Shown: piece after piece, positions 22,006 through 30,832 of the stretch
How the letters are laid out: each line of letters begins with the position of its first letter
How positions within the stretch are numbered: position 1 is the first letter of the stretch
Assembly (NCBI GenBank): GCA_031274425.1
Contig: JAISQE010000139.1
Span: 1 to 45,567, forward strand
Length of the DNA stretch: 45,567 nt
DNA from: Synergistaceae bacterium
GTDB lineage: Bacteria; Synergistota; Synergistia; Synergistales; Aminobacteriaceae
Direction: 5' to 3'
Notes under the pieces: generated by a model
Seen by the model: only the letters and a program-made list of their open reading frames with translations
Databases searched by the model: none
What the model was told of the DNA's origin: nothing
Made by a program: the position numbers and the translations under genes

Positions 22006-23348
22006 GAGAAAAGTTGGAGTCCGCGTTTTCAAAGCTGCGAAGTAAGGGAAAGCTTTCGGAGGCCGACGTCGATTCGGCGTTGCGCGAAATTCGGAAGTCC
22101 CTTCTGGAAGCGGACGTGGATTTCAAAGTCGTCAAAGAACTGTTGGGAAAAATTCGCGTTCGAGCCGTAGAGCTTGAAGTCCTGGAGTCCATTACGGCGG
22201 CGCAGCACATCTCGACGGTGGTGTACGAAGAACTGCTTTCTTTGATGGGGGAGCCGGTTCCTATCGCGATCGCCTCCAAGCCCCCCACCGTGATTTTGAT
22301 GGCGGGCCTCCAGGGCAGCGGCAAAACCACCACAACCGTCAAATTGGCGCGACGCCTGCAAAACGGACACAATCCTCTGGTCGTGGCCTGCGATTTGCGG
22401 CGTCCCGCGGCCGTCGAGCAGTTGCGCGTATTGGCCGAGCAGTCGAAAATCGCTTTTTACGGCCCCGAGGCCTCGGAGGCGGGAAACCCCCCCGACGTTC
22501 TGGACGTCGTCAACGGAGCCGCGTCCTACGCGGAGTCTCACCTGAACGACGTCATCCTGCTGGACACCGCCGGACGGCTTCACGTCGACCGGGAGTTGAT
22601 GGACGAGCTTGCCGGGATCGCCCGGGTTCTTCCCCCCCACGAAACGCTTTTGGTGGTGGACTCCATGACCGGGCAGGAGGCCGTCAACGTCGCCAAGTCC
22701 TTCCACAGTTTGTTGACTCTTACGGGACTCGTGTTGACCAAAATGGACGGCGACGCCCGCGGCGGCAGCGCCCTGGCCATACGGGCCGCGACCGGAATCC
22801 CGGTGAAGTTTGCGGGGGTTGGGGAGGCCACCGACACCCTCGAGGTTTTCGACGCCGCTCGTGTGGCGGGGCGCATCATGGGCATGGGGGATATGCAGGG
22901 CCTTTTGGAAAAGGTTCAGGCCGTCGGTGCCGAGGACGCCGAAAAAATAGCCTCCAGTTTGAAAAGCAAGGAATTCACCATGGAAACGCTTTTGCTGCAA
23001 TTCGAGCAGATGGAAAAAATGGGTCCTTTGGGGAAAGTTCTGGAGATGATTCCCGGTTTCAATCAGGTGAAAGCCCTGAACGGCGCGGAGATCGACAATT
23101 CGATCGTCAAAAGAAACAAGGCGATCATTCAGTCGATGACGAAGGCGGAGAGGCGCAACCCGAAAATCATCAAAGGATCTCGGCGGCGGCGCATCGCTTT
23201 GGGGTCCGGAACGTCGGTCCAGATGGTAAATCAATTGTTGGCTCAATACGAGCAGATGAAGAAACTTTACAAGACCTTCTCCTCCGACGGAAAGGGGTTC
23301 AATCTCAAGTCCATGTTCGGAGGGGCGAGTCGGTTCAAGTTTAAATAA
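21990..23348 (+). CDS. ffh: signal recognition particle GTPase Ffh (SRP54)
   Basis: The protein core of the SRP, targeting nascent membrane and secreted proteins. An N-terminal helical domain leads into the NG GTPase: G1 GLQGSGKTTT, DLRRPAAVEQL, the DTAGR box, and TKMDGDARGG. The C-terminal M domain is Met-rich (EQMEKMGPLGKVLEMIPG, then the RNA-binding RRRRIALGSGTSVQMVNQLLAQYEQMKKL). At 452 residues it is full-length. It is coupled to ylxM upstream and followed by rpsP. Confidence 0.96.
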   Translation: MFEALREKLESAFSKLRSKGKLSEADVDSALREIRKSLLEADVDFKVVKELLGKIRVRAVELEVLESITAAQHISTVVYEELLSLMGEPVPIAIASKPPTVILMAGLQGSGKTTTTVKLARRLQNGHNPLVVACDLRRPAAVEQLRVLAEQSKIAFYGPEASEAGNPPDVLDVVNGAASYAESHLNDVILLDTAGRLHVDRELMDELAGIARVLPPHETLLVVDSMTGQEAVNVAKSFHSLLTLTGLVLTKMDGDARGGSALAIRAATGIPVKFAGVGEATDTLEVFDAARVAGRIMGMGDMQGLLEKVQAVGAEDAEKIASSLKSKEFTMETLLLQFEQMEKMGPLGKVLEMIPGFNQVKALNGAEIDNSIVKRNKAIIQSMTKAERRNPKIIKGSRRRRIALGSGTSVQMVNQLLAQYEQMKKLYKTFSSDGKGFNLKSMFGGASRFKFK

Positions 23349-23388
23349 AAGTAATTTTTTGAGGTAAATTTTCAGGAGGTGTTTTTGT

Positions 23389-23664
23389 ATGGCAGTGCGT
23401 ATTCGTTTGTCCCGTTTCGGGAGAAAGAAGGCTCCATTCTACAGACTGGTGGTGGCCGATTCTCGCTCGCCAAGAGACGGGCGTTTCATAGAATTGATAG
23501 GGACTTATAACCCTATGACCGACCCGGCGGCGGTGTCGATCAACGAAGAGCGGGCCCTTTACTGGTTGAGCGTGGGTGCTCAACCCTCGGATACGGCAAG
23601 AGGACTTTTGAAAAAACAAGGCATCTGGGAAAAGTTCGAAACAAGCAAACACCCAGCGAACTGA
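23389..23664 (+). CDS. rpsP: 30S ribosomal protein S16
   Basis: A 91-residue bS16: [42 protein letters not shown] is diagnostic. AGGAGG lies 9 bases before the ATG. It is located between ffh and khpA as in Firmicutes. Confidence 0.97.
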   Translation: MAVRIRLSRFGRKKAPFYRLVVADSRSPRDGRFIELIGTYNPMTDPAAVSINEERALYWLSVGAQPSDTARGLLKKQGIWEKFETSKHPAN

Positions 23665-23759
23665 CGAGGCGAGACAAGCGTCCGTTTTTTAAGTGACGCT
23701 GCGAACTGTATACGTAGTATAATTACTTGACTTCGTACTAAAAAACAGGAGGTGCCACC

Positions 23760-24002
23760 ATGGCCAATTATAATGAGCTTGTCGAGTTTGTCGCGAAACA
23801 CCTTGTTACCCAACCGGACGTCGTCAGTGTGGAAAGCAGTGACGGCGAAAACGGAATCAAGATCATGATCCGAGTGGCCCACGAGGATGTGGGGCGTATT
23901 ATCGGCAAACGTGGAGCCACGATCAACGCGATCCGTCTCCTGGCCAAGGCCGCCGCGGTAAAAGCGGGAGAGAGGGTGGATGTCGACATCGTCGAAGAAT
24001 GA
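23760..24002 (+). CDS. khpA: KH-domain RNA-binding protein KhpA
   Basis: An 80-residue single KH domain with the GxxG loop (VGRIIGKRGATINAIRLLAKAAA). KhpA binds RNA, often as a dimer with KhpB. AGGAGG sits just upstream. A possible -10 (TATAAT, 23718-23723) in the 95-base gap after rpsP hints at an extra internal promoter, though the -35 is poor. It overlaps rimM by 23 bases. Confidence 0.95.
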   Translation: MANYNELVEFVAKHLVTQPDVVSVESSDGENGIKIMIRVAHEDVGRIIGKRGATINAIRLLAKAAAVKAGERVDVDIVEE

Positions 24003-24525
24003 CATCCCGGGGAACGGCAAAAAAATACTCATCGGCTACATCTCTTCCGCCCACGGAATAAAAGGAGAGGTGCGGGTCGTTCCTTTAACGGATTTCCCCG
24101 AACGCTTCCGGCGGATGGGCTCTTTAGACCTTTACTCGAATGGCGCGTTTGCGCGTACGCTTCACGTCGTGTCCGTAAGAGAAGACGAGGGCAAAGGGGA
24201 GTGGATCGTCGCAAGCGACCTGTCGGACAGAAATCAAGCGGAGCGATGTGCCGGCATGTCGATTTTGATCGAGCCGGAAGATCGGGTTCCCTTGCCTGAG
24301 AAGAACTTTTGGGTGGACGATTTGATCGGTCTTTCGGTCCAAGACGGCGAGGGAAACGTTCTGGGCGTGGTGGAGGAATTTATTTCCGCGGCCGGGCACG
24401 AGATTTACGAGATCAAGGATAAAGACGGTAAACTGCACTATATTCCGGCGGTGGAGGATTTTGTCAAAGACATCGATCTGAACTCGGGAAAAATTGTCGT
24501 GGAGTTGATCGAAGGGCTTTGGTGA
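23980..24525 (+). CDS. rimM: 16S rRNA processing protein RimM
   Basis: A 181-residue ribosome maturation factor for the 30S head. The N-terminal RimM domain opens LIGYISSAHGIKGEVRVVPLTDFPERF. The C-terminal PRC-barrel shows FWVDDLIGLSVQDGEGNVLGVVEEF and the ending KLHYIPAVEDFVKDIDLNSGKIVVELIEGLW. The ATG lies within khpA. The 3' end TTTGGTGACA is repeated 13 bases later, before trmD. Confidence 0.95.
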   Translation: MSTSSKNDIPGNGKKILIGYISSAHGIKGEVRVVPLTDFPERFRRMGSLDLYSNGAFARTLHVVSVREDEGKGEWIVASDLSDRNQAERCAGMSILIEPEDRVPLPEKNFWVDDLIGLSVQDGEGNVLGVVEEFISAAGHEIYEIKDKDGKLHYIPAVEDFVKDIDLNSGKIVVELIEGLW

Positions 24526-24543
24526 CAAAGTTTTGGTGACAGA

Positions 24544-25737
24544 GTGATATATTTTACCGTCATTACCGCGTTTCCAGATTTTTTTCGCGATTTTCTTTCG
24601 ACGAGCGTTGTGGGCCGCGGGATAAAGAACGGCCTTTTCGAAGTGAAAATTGTGGATTTACATTTTTTCGGAAGGGGAGCCTATCGTCAGATCGACGACT
24701 ATGCTTTTGGTTCCGGGGGTATGGTGTTGAGGGCTCAACCCCTGAAAGACGCGTTGGAGGCGGCGCGGCCAAAGGGCGAAAAAACTTTTGTCGTTTACCC
24801 TACGCCTCAAGGCGCGCTCTTGACCCAGGAAATCGTGGAGTCTCTTTTCCACCAAGGTGATGTGACGATCGTTTGCGGGCATTACGAAGGGATCGACGAG
24901 CGTTTTGTCGAAGAAGAGGTGGACCTGGAGGTCACGGTAGGCGATTGCGTCTTGACGGGAGGGGAAATCCCCGCGATGGCGATCATCGACGCGGTGTCGC
25001 GTTTGATCCCCGGTGTTGTGGGAAAAAGCGAAGCTGTGGCGGAGGACTCGTTCTATCGAGGTATGCTGGACCATCCCCATTACACGCGCCCCGCGTCTTG
25101 GAACGGTCAAGACGTGCCGGAGGTGTTGCTTTCGGGCAATGCGGCGGAGATCGACAGGTGGCGGCGCGACCGGGCTGTTGCGCGAACGCTTTCTCGGCGT
25201 CCCGATCTTCTGTCGAGAAGCAGTCTTTTGGGGTATATGCACGGAGGATTTTACCTTGCCGTCGAATGTTGCGGCATCGAGAAATTCGACGCTGGACAAG
25301 TGAGAGAATGGGCAAAGTTGTGTGAAGGCTATGGAGCCGCGCGCCTTTTTTTGATCGCGAAAGATCGTGAAAACCGGGAAGCCATCGAAGACCTTCGCGA
25401 TTTTGACAAGGTGAAATGGATGCCTTCTTTGAGCCGTACAGTCGACTGGATCGTAAAGAAAGAAAAAAAGAAAGAGAGCCGGGTGTTGCTCGTCAAGGTA
25501 TCCGACGACGTGAGGAATGGCGCGAGGCACTGGCTTGAACTGAAGCGATTTATTTTGGAAAGACGCGGTTCGGCCTTGTTCTATTTCCCAGGGGGAAATG
25601 GCTGCGAAGAAGAAGAGGCAAAAGAGGAAAAAAACGTCGATTGTTGCAGCGTTTCCATGATCCCTTTGCAGGGAGGCAAGCTTTCTCCGTTTGGGAAATT
25701 ATCGGCGGTGTTGGACCGTTTTTTAGGTTCGAAATAA
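24544..25737 (+). CDS. trmD: tRNA (guanine-N1)-methyltransferase with C-terminal methyltransferase-like domain
   Basis: Residues 1-240 are TrmD, the SPOUT knot enzyme making m1G37 in t[44 protein letters not shown] and [16 protein letters not shown] are all present. Residues from about 243 to 397 form an additional domain (FYLAVECC..., then [22 protein letters not shown] and [13 protein letters not shown]). It resembles the SAM-dependent RNA methyltransferase domain found fused to or beside TrmD in Synergistota and Thermotogota. It is degenerate, with a Cys/Glu-rich insert ([15 protein letters not shown]). The start is a GTG (24544). Total length 397 aa against about 245 for a lone TrmD. Confidence 0.93.
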   Translation: MIYFTVITAFPDFFRDFLSTSVVGRGIKNGLFEVKIVDLHFFGRGAYRQIDDYAFGSGGMVLRAQPLKDALEAARPKGEKTFVVYPTPQGALLTQEIVESLFHQGDVTIVCGHYEGIDERFVEEEVDLEVTVGDCVLTGGEIPAMAIIDAVSRLIPGVVGKSEAVAEDSFYRGMLDHPHYTRPASWNGQDVPEVLLSGNAAEIDRWRRDRAVARTLSRRPDLLSRSSLLGYMHGGFYLAVECCGIEKFDAGQVREWAKLCEGYGAARLFLIAKDRENREAIEDLRDFDKVKWMPSLSRTVDWIVKKEKKKESRVLLVKVSDDVRNGARHWLELKRFILERRGSALFYFPGGNGCEEEEAKEEKNVDCCSVSMIPLQGGKLSPFGKLSAVLDRFLGSK

Positions 25738-25757
25738 ACATGAAGGAGCGTACAGAA

Positions 25758-26105
25758 GTGAACATATTGGATTTGATCGAAAAAAAATATACCCGTAGCG
25801 ATCTTCCCGATTTTCGCCCAGGGGATACCCTGAGGGTGCACGTCAAGGTCAAGGAAGGCGTAAGGGAGCGCATTCAGGTGTTCGAGGGCATCGTAATCGG
25901 CCGCCAGCACGGCGGACTCAACGAGACCTTCACCGTTCGCAAAATATCGAGCGGCGTGGGAGTGGAGCGTATTTTCCCGCTACATTGCCCCTCCATCGAC
26001 AAGATCGAAGTCAAACGCCAGGGCAAGGTGCGCCGAGCCAAGCTCTACTATTTGCGTAAACTCAGCGGAAAAGCCGCCCGCATCAAAGAAAGAAGAGAGT
26101 TTTAA
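25758..26105 (+). CDS. rplS: 50S ribosomal protein L19
   Basis: A 115-residue bL19: [39 protein letters not shown], then [32 protein letters not shown]. The start is set at a GTG (25758) giving [10 protein letters not shown], because AAGGAG lies 9 bases upstream and the sequence then matches other L19 N-termini. An upstream ATG at 25740 overlaps the Shine-Dalgarno site. It ends the housekeeping operon. Confidence 0.95.
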   Translation: MNILDLIEKKYTRSDLPDFRPGDTLRVHVKVKEGVRERIQVFEGIVIGRQHGGLNETFTVRKISSGVGVERIFPLHCPSIDKIEVKRQGKVRRAKLYYLRKLSGKAARIKERREF

Positions 26106-26130
26106 AAAAAGTACGGGACAGCGAAAAAAC

Positions 26131-26180
26131 GAAAGAGGATCGTCCAGGCCCGGCAAGGATGGCGGTCTTCTTTTTCTTTG
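26131..26180 (+). terminator. intrinsic terminator after rplS
   Basis: GAAAGAGGATCGTC (26131-26144) pairs with GGCGGTCTTCTTTTTC (26161-26176), a long stem with several G-U pairs ending in a T-rich run (TTCTTTTTCTTT). It closes the ffh-rplS transcript. Confidence 0.65.
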
Positions 26181-26280
26181 CGCGCGACGCTCTAAGTGAA
26201 GTTTGGTCAAACAGGCAAAAAAGCACCGGGGTCTCAAGGAACGAATTTTTGTCCCTGCGGTGCACGGGCGCGAACTCTAG

Positions 26281-26571
26281 AACATAGCGATTCCCTGCAC
26301 AGCCTGTCAGTATTGCGTCGATTCCTGCCCCCAAAATATTCCCATCCCCAAATATTTCGCGCTGTACAACGACAAAAAGAACAGCCCCCCGGCCCCGTTT
26401 TACGTCCAACAGGTGTACTACGACAACTACGCCAAAACGCACGGCAAAGCCTCCGATTGCGTCGAATGCGGCGAGTGCGAGAGGCATTGCCCGCAGCGGT
26501 TGGAGGTGATTCGGCACCTGAAAGACGCTAGGGAGAGCTTTGAGCCCGACGCGAAACGAGGCGCCGCCTGA
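26281..26571 (+). pseudogene. C-terminal remnant of a ferredoxin-type aldo/keto reductase
   Basis: The frame reads IPCTACQYCVDSCPQNIPIPKYFALYND... and ...ASDCVECGECERHCPQRLEVIRHLKDA. These are the two [4Fe-4S] motifs and linker that form the C-terminal domain of the Fe-S aldo/keto reductases common in anaerobes. An in-frame TAG lies immediately upstream (26278-26280) and none of the TIM-barrel catalytic domain is present. It is therefore a truncated relic of about 96 codons. It is followed directly by a truncated MerR gene, the usual partner of such reductases. Confidence 0.82.
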
Positions 26572-26657
26572 TGACAATCACGGAAGTGAGCGGGGCGTAC
26601 GGGCTTACGATAGATACGCTTCGCGATTACGAGCGCGTCGGGCTGATTAATAAATAG
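26571..26657 (+). pseudogene. N-terminal remnant of a MerR-family regulator
   Basis: The ATG overlaps the stop of the preceding remnant (TGATG) and encodes MTITEVSGAYGLTIDTLRDYERVGL, the first helix-turn-helix of MerR regulators. The frame stops after 28 codons instead of about 120. Everything beyond, including the wing and effector domain, is missing. The same spot holds the terminator of the convergent chemoreceptor gene, so a deletion probably joined the two. Confidence 0.75.
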
Positions 26658-26681
26658 TAAACCCCCGGCTATGCCGGGGGT
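26655..26681 (-). terminator. intrinsic terminator of the chemoreceptor-like gene
   Basis: ACCCCCGGC-ATA-GCCGGGGGT on the minus strand is a perfect 9-bp GC stem with a 3-base loop followed by TTACTATTTATT. It lies 23 bases after the stop at 26704. Confidence 0.75.
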
Positions 26682-26703
26682 ACGGTGACTGGGGATAGAC
26701 GCG

Positions 26704-27891
26704 TCAGGCGATGTTGAATCGCGCGAGGGTTTCCTGGAGCGACGCGGCAAGGTCTTTCATTTTATTCGCGGTGCCCATGACCCCCATTGAGGTCTCGAAC
26801 GTGTCGGACGCCTCGGTATTGACGGCGGCGATGCGGTACGCGAGTTCGCCCATCGATTTGGAGAGAGAATCGGTGGTGTCCGTGATGACGCTCAAAGAGG
26901 ACTCCTGCTCCCGAGCGATGGTGACGATGTGGCTGATCGTCGCGTTTGTCACGGACTCGTTCGTCTTGTCCGAGATCTGAGAGATGTCCGCCGCGGATTT
27001 CTTGATCCTCTCCGCCAGCTTCCGCGACTCGGACGACAGATGCGACAGATCTTCCGAGTTGTCGGAGACCCTCTCGGCGGAATCCATCACCTCTCCGATG
27101 TACTCGGCCTGAGCCCTCACGGCTTCATTGATCGCAAGAAATATTTCGCCTATCTCGTTTTTCGCGTTCCACCGAAACTCCGACTGCGGAATGGCGAAAT
27201 CGCCTCCTCGCACTTTCTTCATGAGGAACACCAATCGACGGATAGGGCGAGAGACGCTTCGCGCGAAAAAGTACGAAAACAGCACGGCGAACGACATGAA
27301 GAGTATCGCCGAAAGAGCGACTCTCCACATGGCGTTTTGGACGGTCCGCCGCAGATCCCGTGTGGAGACCCCCGCGGACAACATCCCCACGATCTTGTCG
27401 TTGACCTGGAAGGGCTCGAAGAAAGAACGGAGGCGCTGACCCGCGACGTCCATATCGTAAAAAAGCGTTTTGCCGTCGACCGCGACGGCGTTCACGATGT
27501 CCGGGCCGATTTTTTCCGCGCCCGCGGACTCGTCGCCCGTTTCGATCGTGCTGCTGACCATCGCGTCGCCGTAGAACATGGAAAACTCCGTCCCGTACAC
27601 GGCGCTGAGCCTTTCAAGCATGGCGGTATCCGCGATGTTCATTCCGGCGACGATGGAGCCGACCACCTCGTTGCCCCGCTTCACCGGGAAGCCGTAGAAG
27701 AGCCCCAGCGCGATGGTCGTACCCGGTTCCAGCGTCAGGGCGGTCCTCCCCTTGATCGCCGGGCCCACGTACCCCTTCGCGGACGCGTCATCCCCCGTTC
27801 GGCTCGGCGCGTGAGGACGGCTCAGCACCGTTCCGGTCACGTCCGTCACCGTGATGGTTTGAAAGCCGGACGTCTTGAGGTAGCTCAACAT
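26704..27891 (-). pseudogene. damaged methyl-accepting chemotaxis-type receptor
   Basis: An extracytoplasmic Cache-like sensor (TITVTDVTGTVLSRPHAPSR, FYGFPVKRGNEVVGSIVAGMNI), one membrane segment (ALSAILFMSFAVLFSYFF) and a HAMP domain (RSVSRPIRRLVFLMKKVRGGDF) are present. Only about 130 residues follow instead of about 300. The highly conserved hairpin tip that binds CheA/CheW (NLLALNAAIEAARAGE-type) is absent, while the family's extreme C-terminus (AASLQETLARFNI) is kept. The frame continues upstream of the ATG without a start codon (GESATGLILERDTNALNDL, to about 27950), so the first membrane segment is also lost. Signalling is unlikely. The open frame leaves room for expression as a sensor fragment. 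Confidence 0.65.
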
Positions 27892-27957
27892 GAGGTCGTT
27901 CAGGGCGTTGGTGTCCCTTTCAAGAATCAGCCCGGTTGCACTCTCCCCGCGTCTATT

Positions 27958-28226
27958 GTGAAAAGTATTTTATATATTTACACGTCTCTATTGTATCGCT
28001 TATCGATCGCTTCGTTCCTAACTTATTCATTTTCTTATTCACCCAAGTTGTTGACTTGGATGTACAATAAAGCTGGCAAAATACTTCGGGGGTTCCAGGG
28101 GGGCCATAAGCGGAAAGCCAGCGACGAAGGGGTTGTGCGATTCGCTTAGTTTCTTCACCAGTGAGACGAACGTAGTGAGCGAACGGGCTCCGCCCCTCCT
28201 GGGCTTGAATTATTAGGAGGCAAAAA
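27958..28226. other. AT-rich gap followed by dispersed repeat
   Basis: Between the truncated receptor and the trypsin-like gene no gene is seen. Roughly 27955-28085 is AT-rich with near-repeats (CGTCTATTGTG and CGTCTCTATTGTA) and a TTGACTTGGATGTACAAT stretch. From 28088 the GC-rich dispersed repeat runs up to the ribosome site of the next gene. No convincing promoter with proper spacing was found. Confidence 0.5.
28088..28205 (+). repeat. MITE-like dispersed repeat, copy B
   Basis: The element begins GGGGGTTCCAGGGGGGCCAT and ends GGGCTCCGCCCCTCCTGG. The core GCGACGAAGG, GTGCGATTCGCTTAGTTTC matches copy A (6244-6362, opposite strand) at most positions over about 115 bases. Its ends are inverted and imperfect. 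It stops 22 bases before the ATG of the trypsin-like gene. Confidence 0.8.
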
Positions 28227-29351
28227 ATGCGAAGAGCGCTTTATGTCATGATGGCGTTTGTTTTGGGGATGCTTTTGCCGCGGCAAAGCGATGCGCTTTC
28301 GGCGGCGGAGTTGTTCAAGCGTTACTCCACGCCTGTCGCTACTCTGATCGTGACGAGAAATGATGGAAAGACAGCCCAGGGAACGGGATTTTTGATCTCC
28401 TCGGGAGGGGAGTTGCTGACCAATTTCCACGTTATCGACAACGCGGAGTCCGTGGAAGTGCATTTCTCGGAACGCCGCTGGTACAGCGCCAAACGCATCG
28501 TTGCGCAGGATCCCGAAGCGGATCTGGCCCTGCTGTGGATCGAGCGCGTCGACCCGTCCATTTCCCACCTGCAGCTCAGCCCGACAAAAATTCCCGAGGG
28601 CAGCGATCTGGTCGTCATCGGAACCCCTTATGGATTCGACAAGACCATCAGCACCGGCATCGTGTCCGGGTACAGAACCCGCGGAGAAACGTCCTTGATC
28701 CAGATCACCGCCCCGATTTCCAGCGGTTCCAGCGGCAGCCCCGTTTTCGAAACGGGAGGGAAGGTCATCGGCGTCGCGATAGGGGCGATTCAAGACGGGC
28801 AGGGACTGAATTTCGCGGTGGACTCGAAGGAGATCTTGGACTTTCTCCGGGCGCGTCCGTTCAAAACATCCGTCGCTGCCGCGAGGAAAAACGCGAATTC
28901 ATCCAGGAACCCCACGAACGCCGCGTCGCTGAACGTGCAGGAATCCGCAAAACAGCTATCCTTGCCGGAAATTTTGACGAAACTCGACCTGGCTCGCCCC
29001 CGAACGACGATAGAGCAGGCTAAACAACGTCTGGGAACCTCGACGAGAGAGGACGAACGGGGGCAAAATTACTACCTCAACCTTTGGGATTTCAAAAGCA
29101 ACAACGCCGTGCTGATGGTCTGGGACCGCAACAACGTCGTCGAGCGTTCGGAGTGGGTGGAACACTACGACACGAAAGAAAAGGCCGCTTCCCGCGCTCA
29201 AGCCATGCTGGCGCTGGCCTCTCAGTCTTTCGGGAAACACTCCGCCGCGTCTCAAAGCGGCAAGACGTGGAAGCGCGGCGACTACTTCGTGGGAATCGAG
29301 CAACAAAGCGCGAAAAACACCCACGTGGTCCTATTCAAAGCGACTCGGTAG
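28227..29351 (+). CDS. secreted trypsin-like serine protease
   Basis: A 374-residue exported protein: signal peptide (LYVMMAFVLGMLLPRQSDA), then a chymotrypsin-fold protease of the DegP/HtrA type. The catalytic triad appears as His in LLTNFHVID, Asp in EADLALLWIE and Ser in SSGSSGSPVFE. No PDZ domain follows. Instead about 150 residues of unrecognised sequence contain an Asn-rich linker and a C-terminal region (YYLNLWDFKSNNAVLMVWDRNNVVE) resembling a small beta domain. AGGAGG sits 7-8 bases before the ATG, directly after a dispersed repeat. The 3' end overlaps the convergent TIGR02757 gene by 17 bases. Likely periplasmic or surface protein quality control or processing. Confidence 0.88.
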   Translation: MRRALYVMMAFVLGMLLPRQSDALSAAELFKRYSTPVATLIVTRNDGKTAQGTGFLISSGGELLTNFHVIDNAESVEVHFSERRWYSAKRIVAQDPEADLALLWIERVDPSISHLQLSPTKIPEGSDLVVIGTPYGFDKTISTGIVSGYRTRGETSLIQITAPISSGSSGSPVFETGGKVIGVAIGAIQDGQGLNFAVDSKEILDFLRARPFKTSVAAARKNANSSRNPTNAASLNVQESAKQLSLPEILTKLDLARPRTTIEQAKQRLGTSTREDERGQNYYLNLWDFKSNNAVLMVWDRNNVVERSEWVEHYDTKEKAASRAQAMLALASQSFGKHSAASQSGKTWKRGDYFVGIEQQSAKNTHVVLFKATR

Positions 29352-30180
29352 CCCCGGTCCTCCGCAGCTCCGCCAGGTCGGAGGCCTTCATCCCCCTGCG
29401 GATGCCGAAGCGGCTCAAAACAAAGTCGTAGCGGACGGGATCCTCGGGGACCATGCGGGCGAAGCTCTGCGTGATTTCCAGGGCGGTCTTGAGGTCGGCC
29501 TGTTTTCGATCCGTCAGGCCCAACTGAAGGGCGATGCGGTGGATATGCGTGTCCGTGGGCATGATCAGGTCTTTAGGGGCGATCACCGTCCAGCCGCCGG
29601 GGTCCACTTCGTCGCGCCGCGTCATCCACTTCATATAGAGCAAAAGCCGTTTGCACGCGCTGCCCCCCTCGGGAGCCGCCAATAAAGGGAATCCCTCCCC
29701 CGAAGGAGAAAGCGCGCGCGAAAAAAGATTCAGCGCCGAAAGCAGAGAACCTCCCCTTCGAAGGCATTCTCCCAGAAGCCCCTCCAGCGAGCCATACTCC
29801 CGAAGAGCGTCCGCCGTCCGGGCCAAAAGTCCCGCCATTTGTTCTCCCGTCGTGAAGCGGTGTTTGAAGCCTCCCCAAAGACCCCGCGGGTCGAGTCGGC
29901 GGCGCAGCAAAAAAAGATGGGGATTTCGACCCATCGGAGCAAGGACCTTCTCCACGCTTTTCATGATCTGCGCGACGCGGCCGTAAGCCAGAGAAGAGGC
30001 GACAAGCCCCACGATCTCGCGGTCCAGAGGGTCGTCGTAGCCGTACAAAAAAACGAGGGGGTCGGGGTCCGCCAATTCCCGGCGATTGTAGGCAAAATAG
30101 AGCCCCTCCAGAAAATTGCGCAACTCGAACTCAGAGGAGCGGAGCCCGTTCAGGTTCCGAGCTGGAGGGGTTTCGCACAC
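29335..30180 (-). CDS. TIGR02757 family protein
   Basis: A 281-residue conserved protein. Diagnostic stretches are LADPDPLVFLYGYDDPLDREIVGLVASSLAYGRVAQIMKSVE, FKHRFTTGEQMAGLL, YMKWMTRRDEVDPGGWTVIAPKDLIMPTDTHIHRIALQLG and PVRYDFVLSRFGI. The fold resembles HhH-GPD DNA glycosylases, but no function is established. The start at 30180 has no strong ribosome site visible, so a slightly later start is possible. Confidence 0.85.
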   Translation of the reverse strand: MCETPPARNLNGLRSSEFELRNFLEGLYFAYNRRELADPDPLVFLYGYDDPLDREIVGLVASSLAYGRVAQIMKSVEKVLAPMGRNPHLFLLRRRLDPRGLWGGFKHRFTTGEQMAGLLARTADALREYGSLEGLLGECLRRGGSLLSALNLFSRALSPSGEGFPLLAAPEGGSACKRLLLYMKWMTRRDEVDPGGWTVIAPKDLIMPTDTHIHRIALQLGLTDRKQADLKTALEITQSFARMVPEDPVRYDFVLSRFGIRRGMKASDLAELRRTGATESL

Positions 30181-30199
30181 GACGCGTTTATTTCGCGTT

Positions 30200-30724
30200 T
30201 TACTTGAGGTTGTTGAAGACGGAGGAAGGAGCGTTGACGTGGGACTTGCCCTTTTTTATCTTGTGGTAGTCCGCGTAGGTCAGAGGATTCCCCTCGGCCA
30301 GAACCTGCGCGCTCTTGACCATGCCGATAAAAAGCCTGTGCGTGTGAATATCCACGATGTCGACGACCTCGGCCTCCACGGCGGCCACGGTGTATTCGGT
30401 GACGATGGGCAGGCCGAACTCCGTCGTCCTGTAGTCGCACTTGGCGAATTTGTCGTGCTCGCGCCCCGAACGGAAGCCGAAATTGCCGATAAAGGGCAGG
30501 GGCACTTCGTCGGAGAACACGGAGACCGAAAATTTTTTGCTCTTCGCCACAAGCTCGGCGGTATAGTTTTCCTTGTGAAGGCACGCCGCGATCGAAATGG
30601 GCTCGGCCGTAAGCTGCATCACCGCGTCGGCGACCTGCCCGTTCATTTTGTCCTCCCAAAGGGTGCTGACAATGTAAAGTCCATAGCTGAAAGTGAACAA
30701 TGCCCGAGGATCCACTGTGCTCAT
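30200..30724 (-). CDS. flavin reductase-like protein
   Basis: A 174-residue cytoplasmic protein of the flavin reductase-like FMN-binding domain family. FTFSYGLYIVSTLWEDKMNGQVADAVMQLTAEPISIAACLHKENYTAELV gives the split-barrel FMN site, followed by FSVSVFSDEVPLPFIGNFGFRSGREHDKF. In anaerobes such proteins pair with rubredoxin-type redox partners. It lies downstream of superoxide reductase on the same strand, consistent with an oxygen-defence pair. GGAGGG lies 4-5 bases before the ATG. Confidence 0.87.
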   Translation of the reverse strand: MSTVDPRALFTFSYGLYIVSTLWEDKMNGQVADAVMQLTAEPISIAACLHKENYTAELVAKSKKFSVSVFSDEVPLPFIGNFGFRSGREHDKFAKCDYRTTEFGLPIVTEYTVAAVEAEVVDIVDIHTHRLFIGMVKSAQVLAEGNPLTYADYHKIKKGKSHVNAPSSVFNNLK

Positions 30725-30832
30725 GTCGCCCTCCTAATTTAGTCGCTTATTTTGCCGCACCGATTCGCCCGGCGGAGACGGCATGTGGAACCGCCTCCGT
30801 CAGGTCGATTGCTGGCCGATTGCTTCAGGCGA

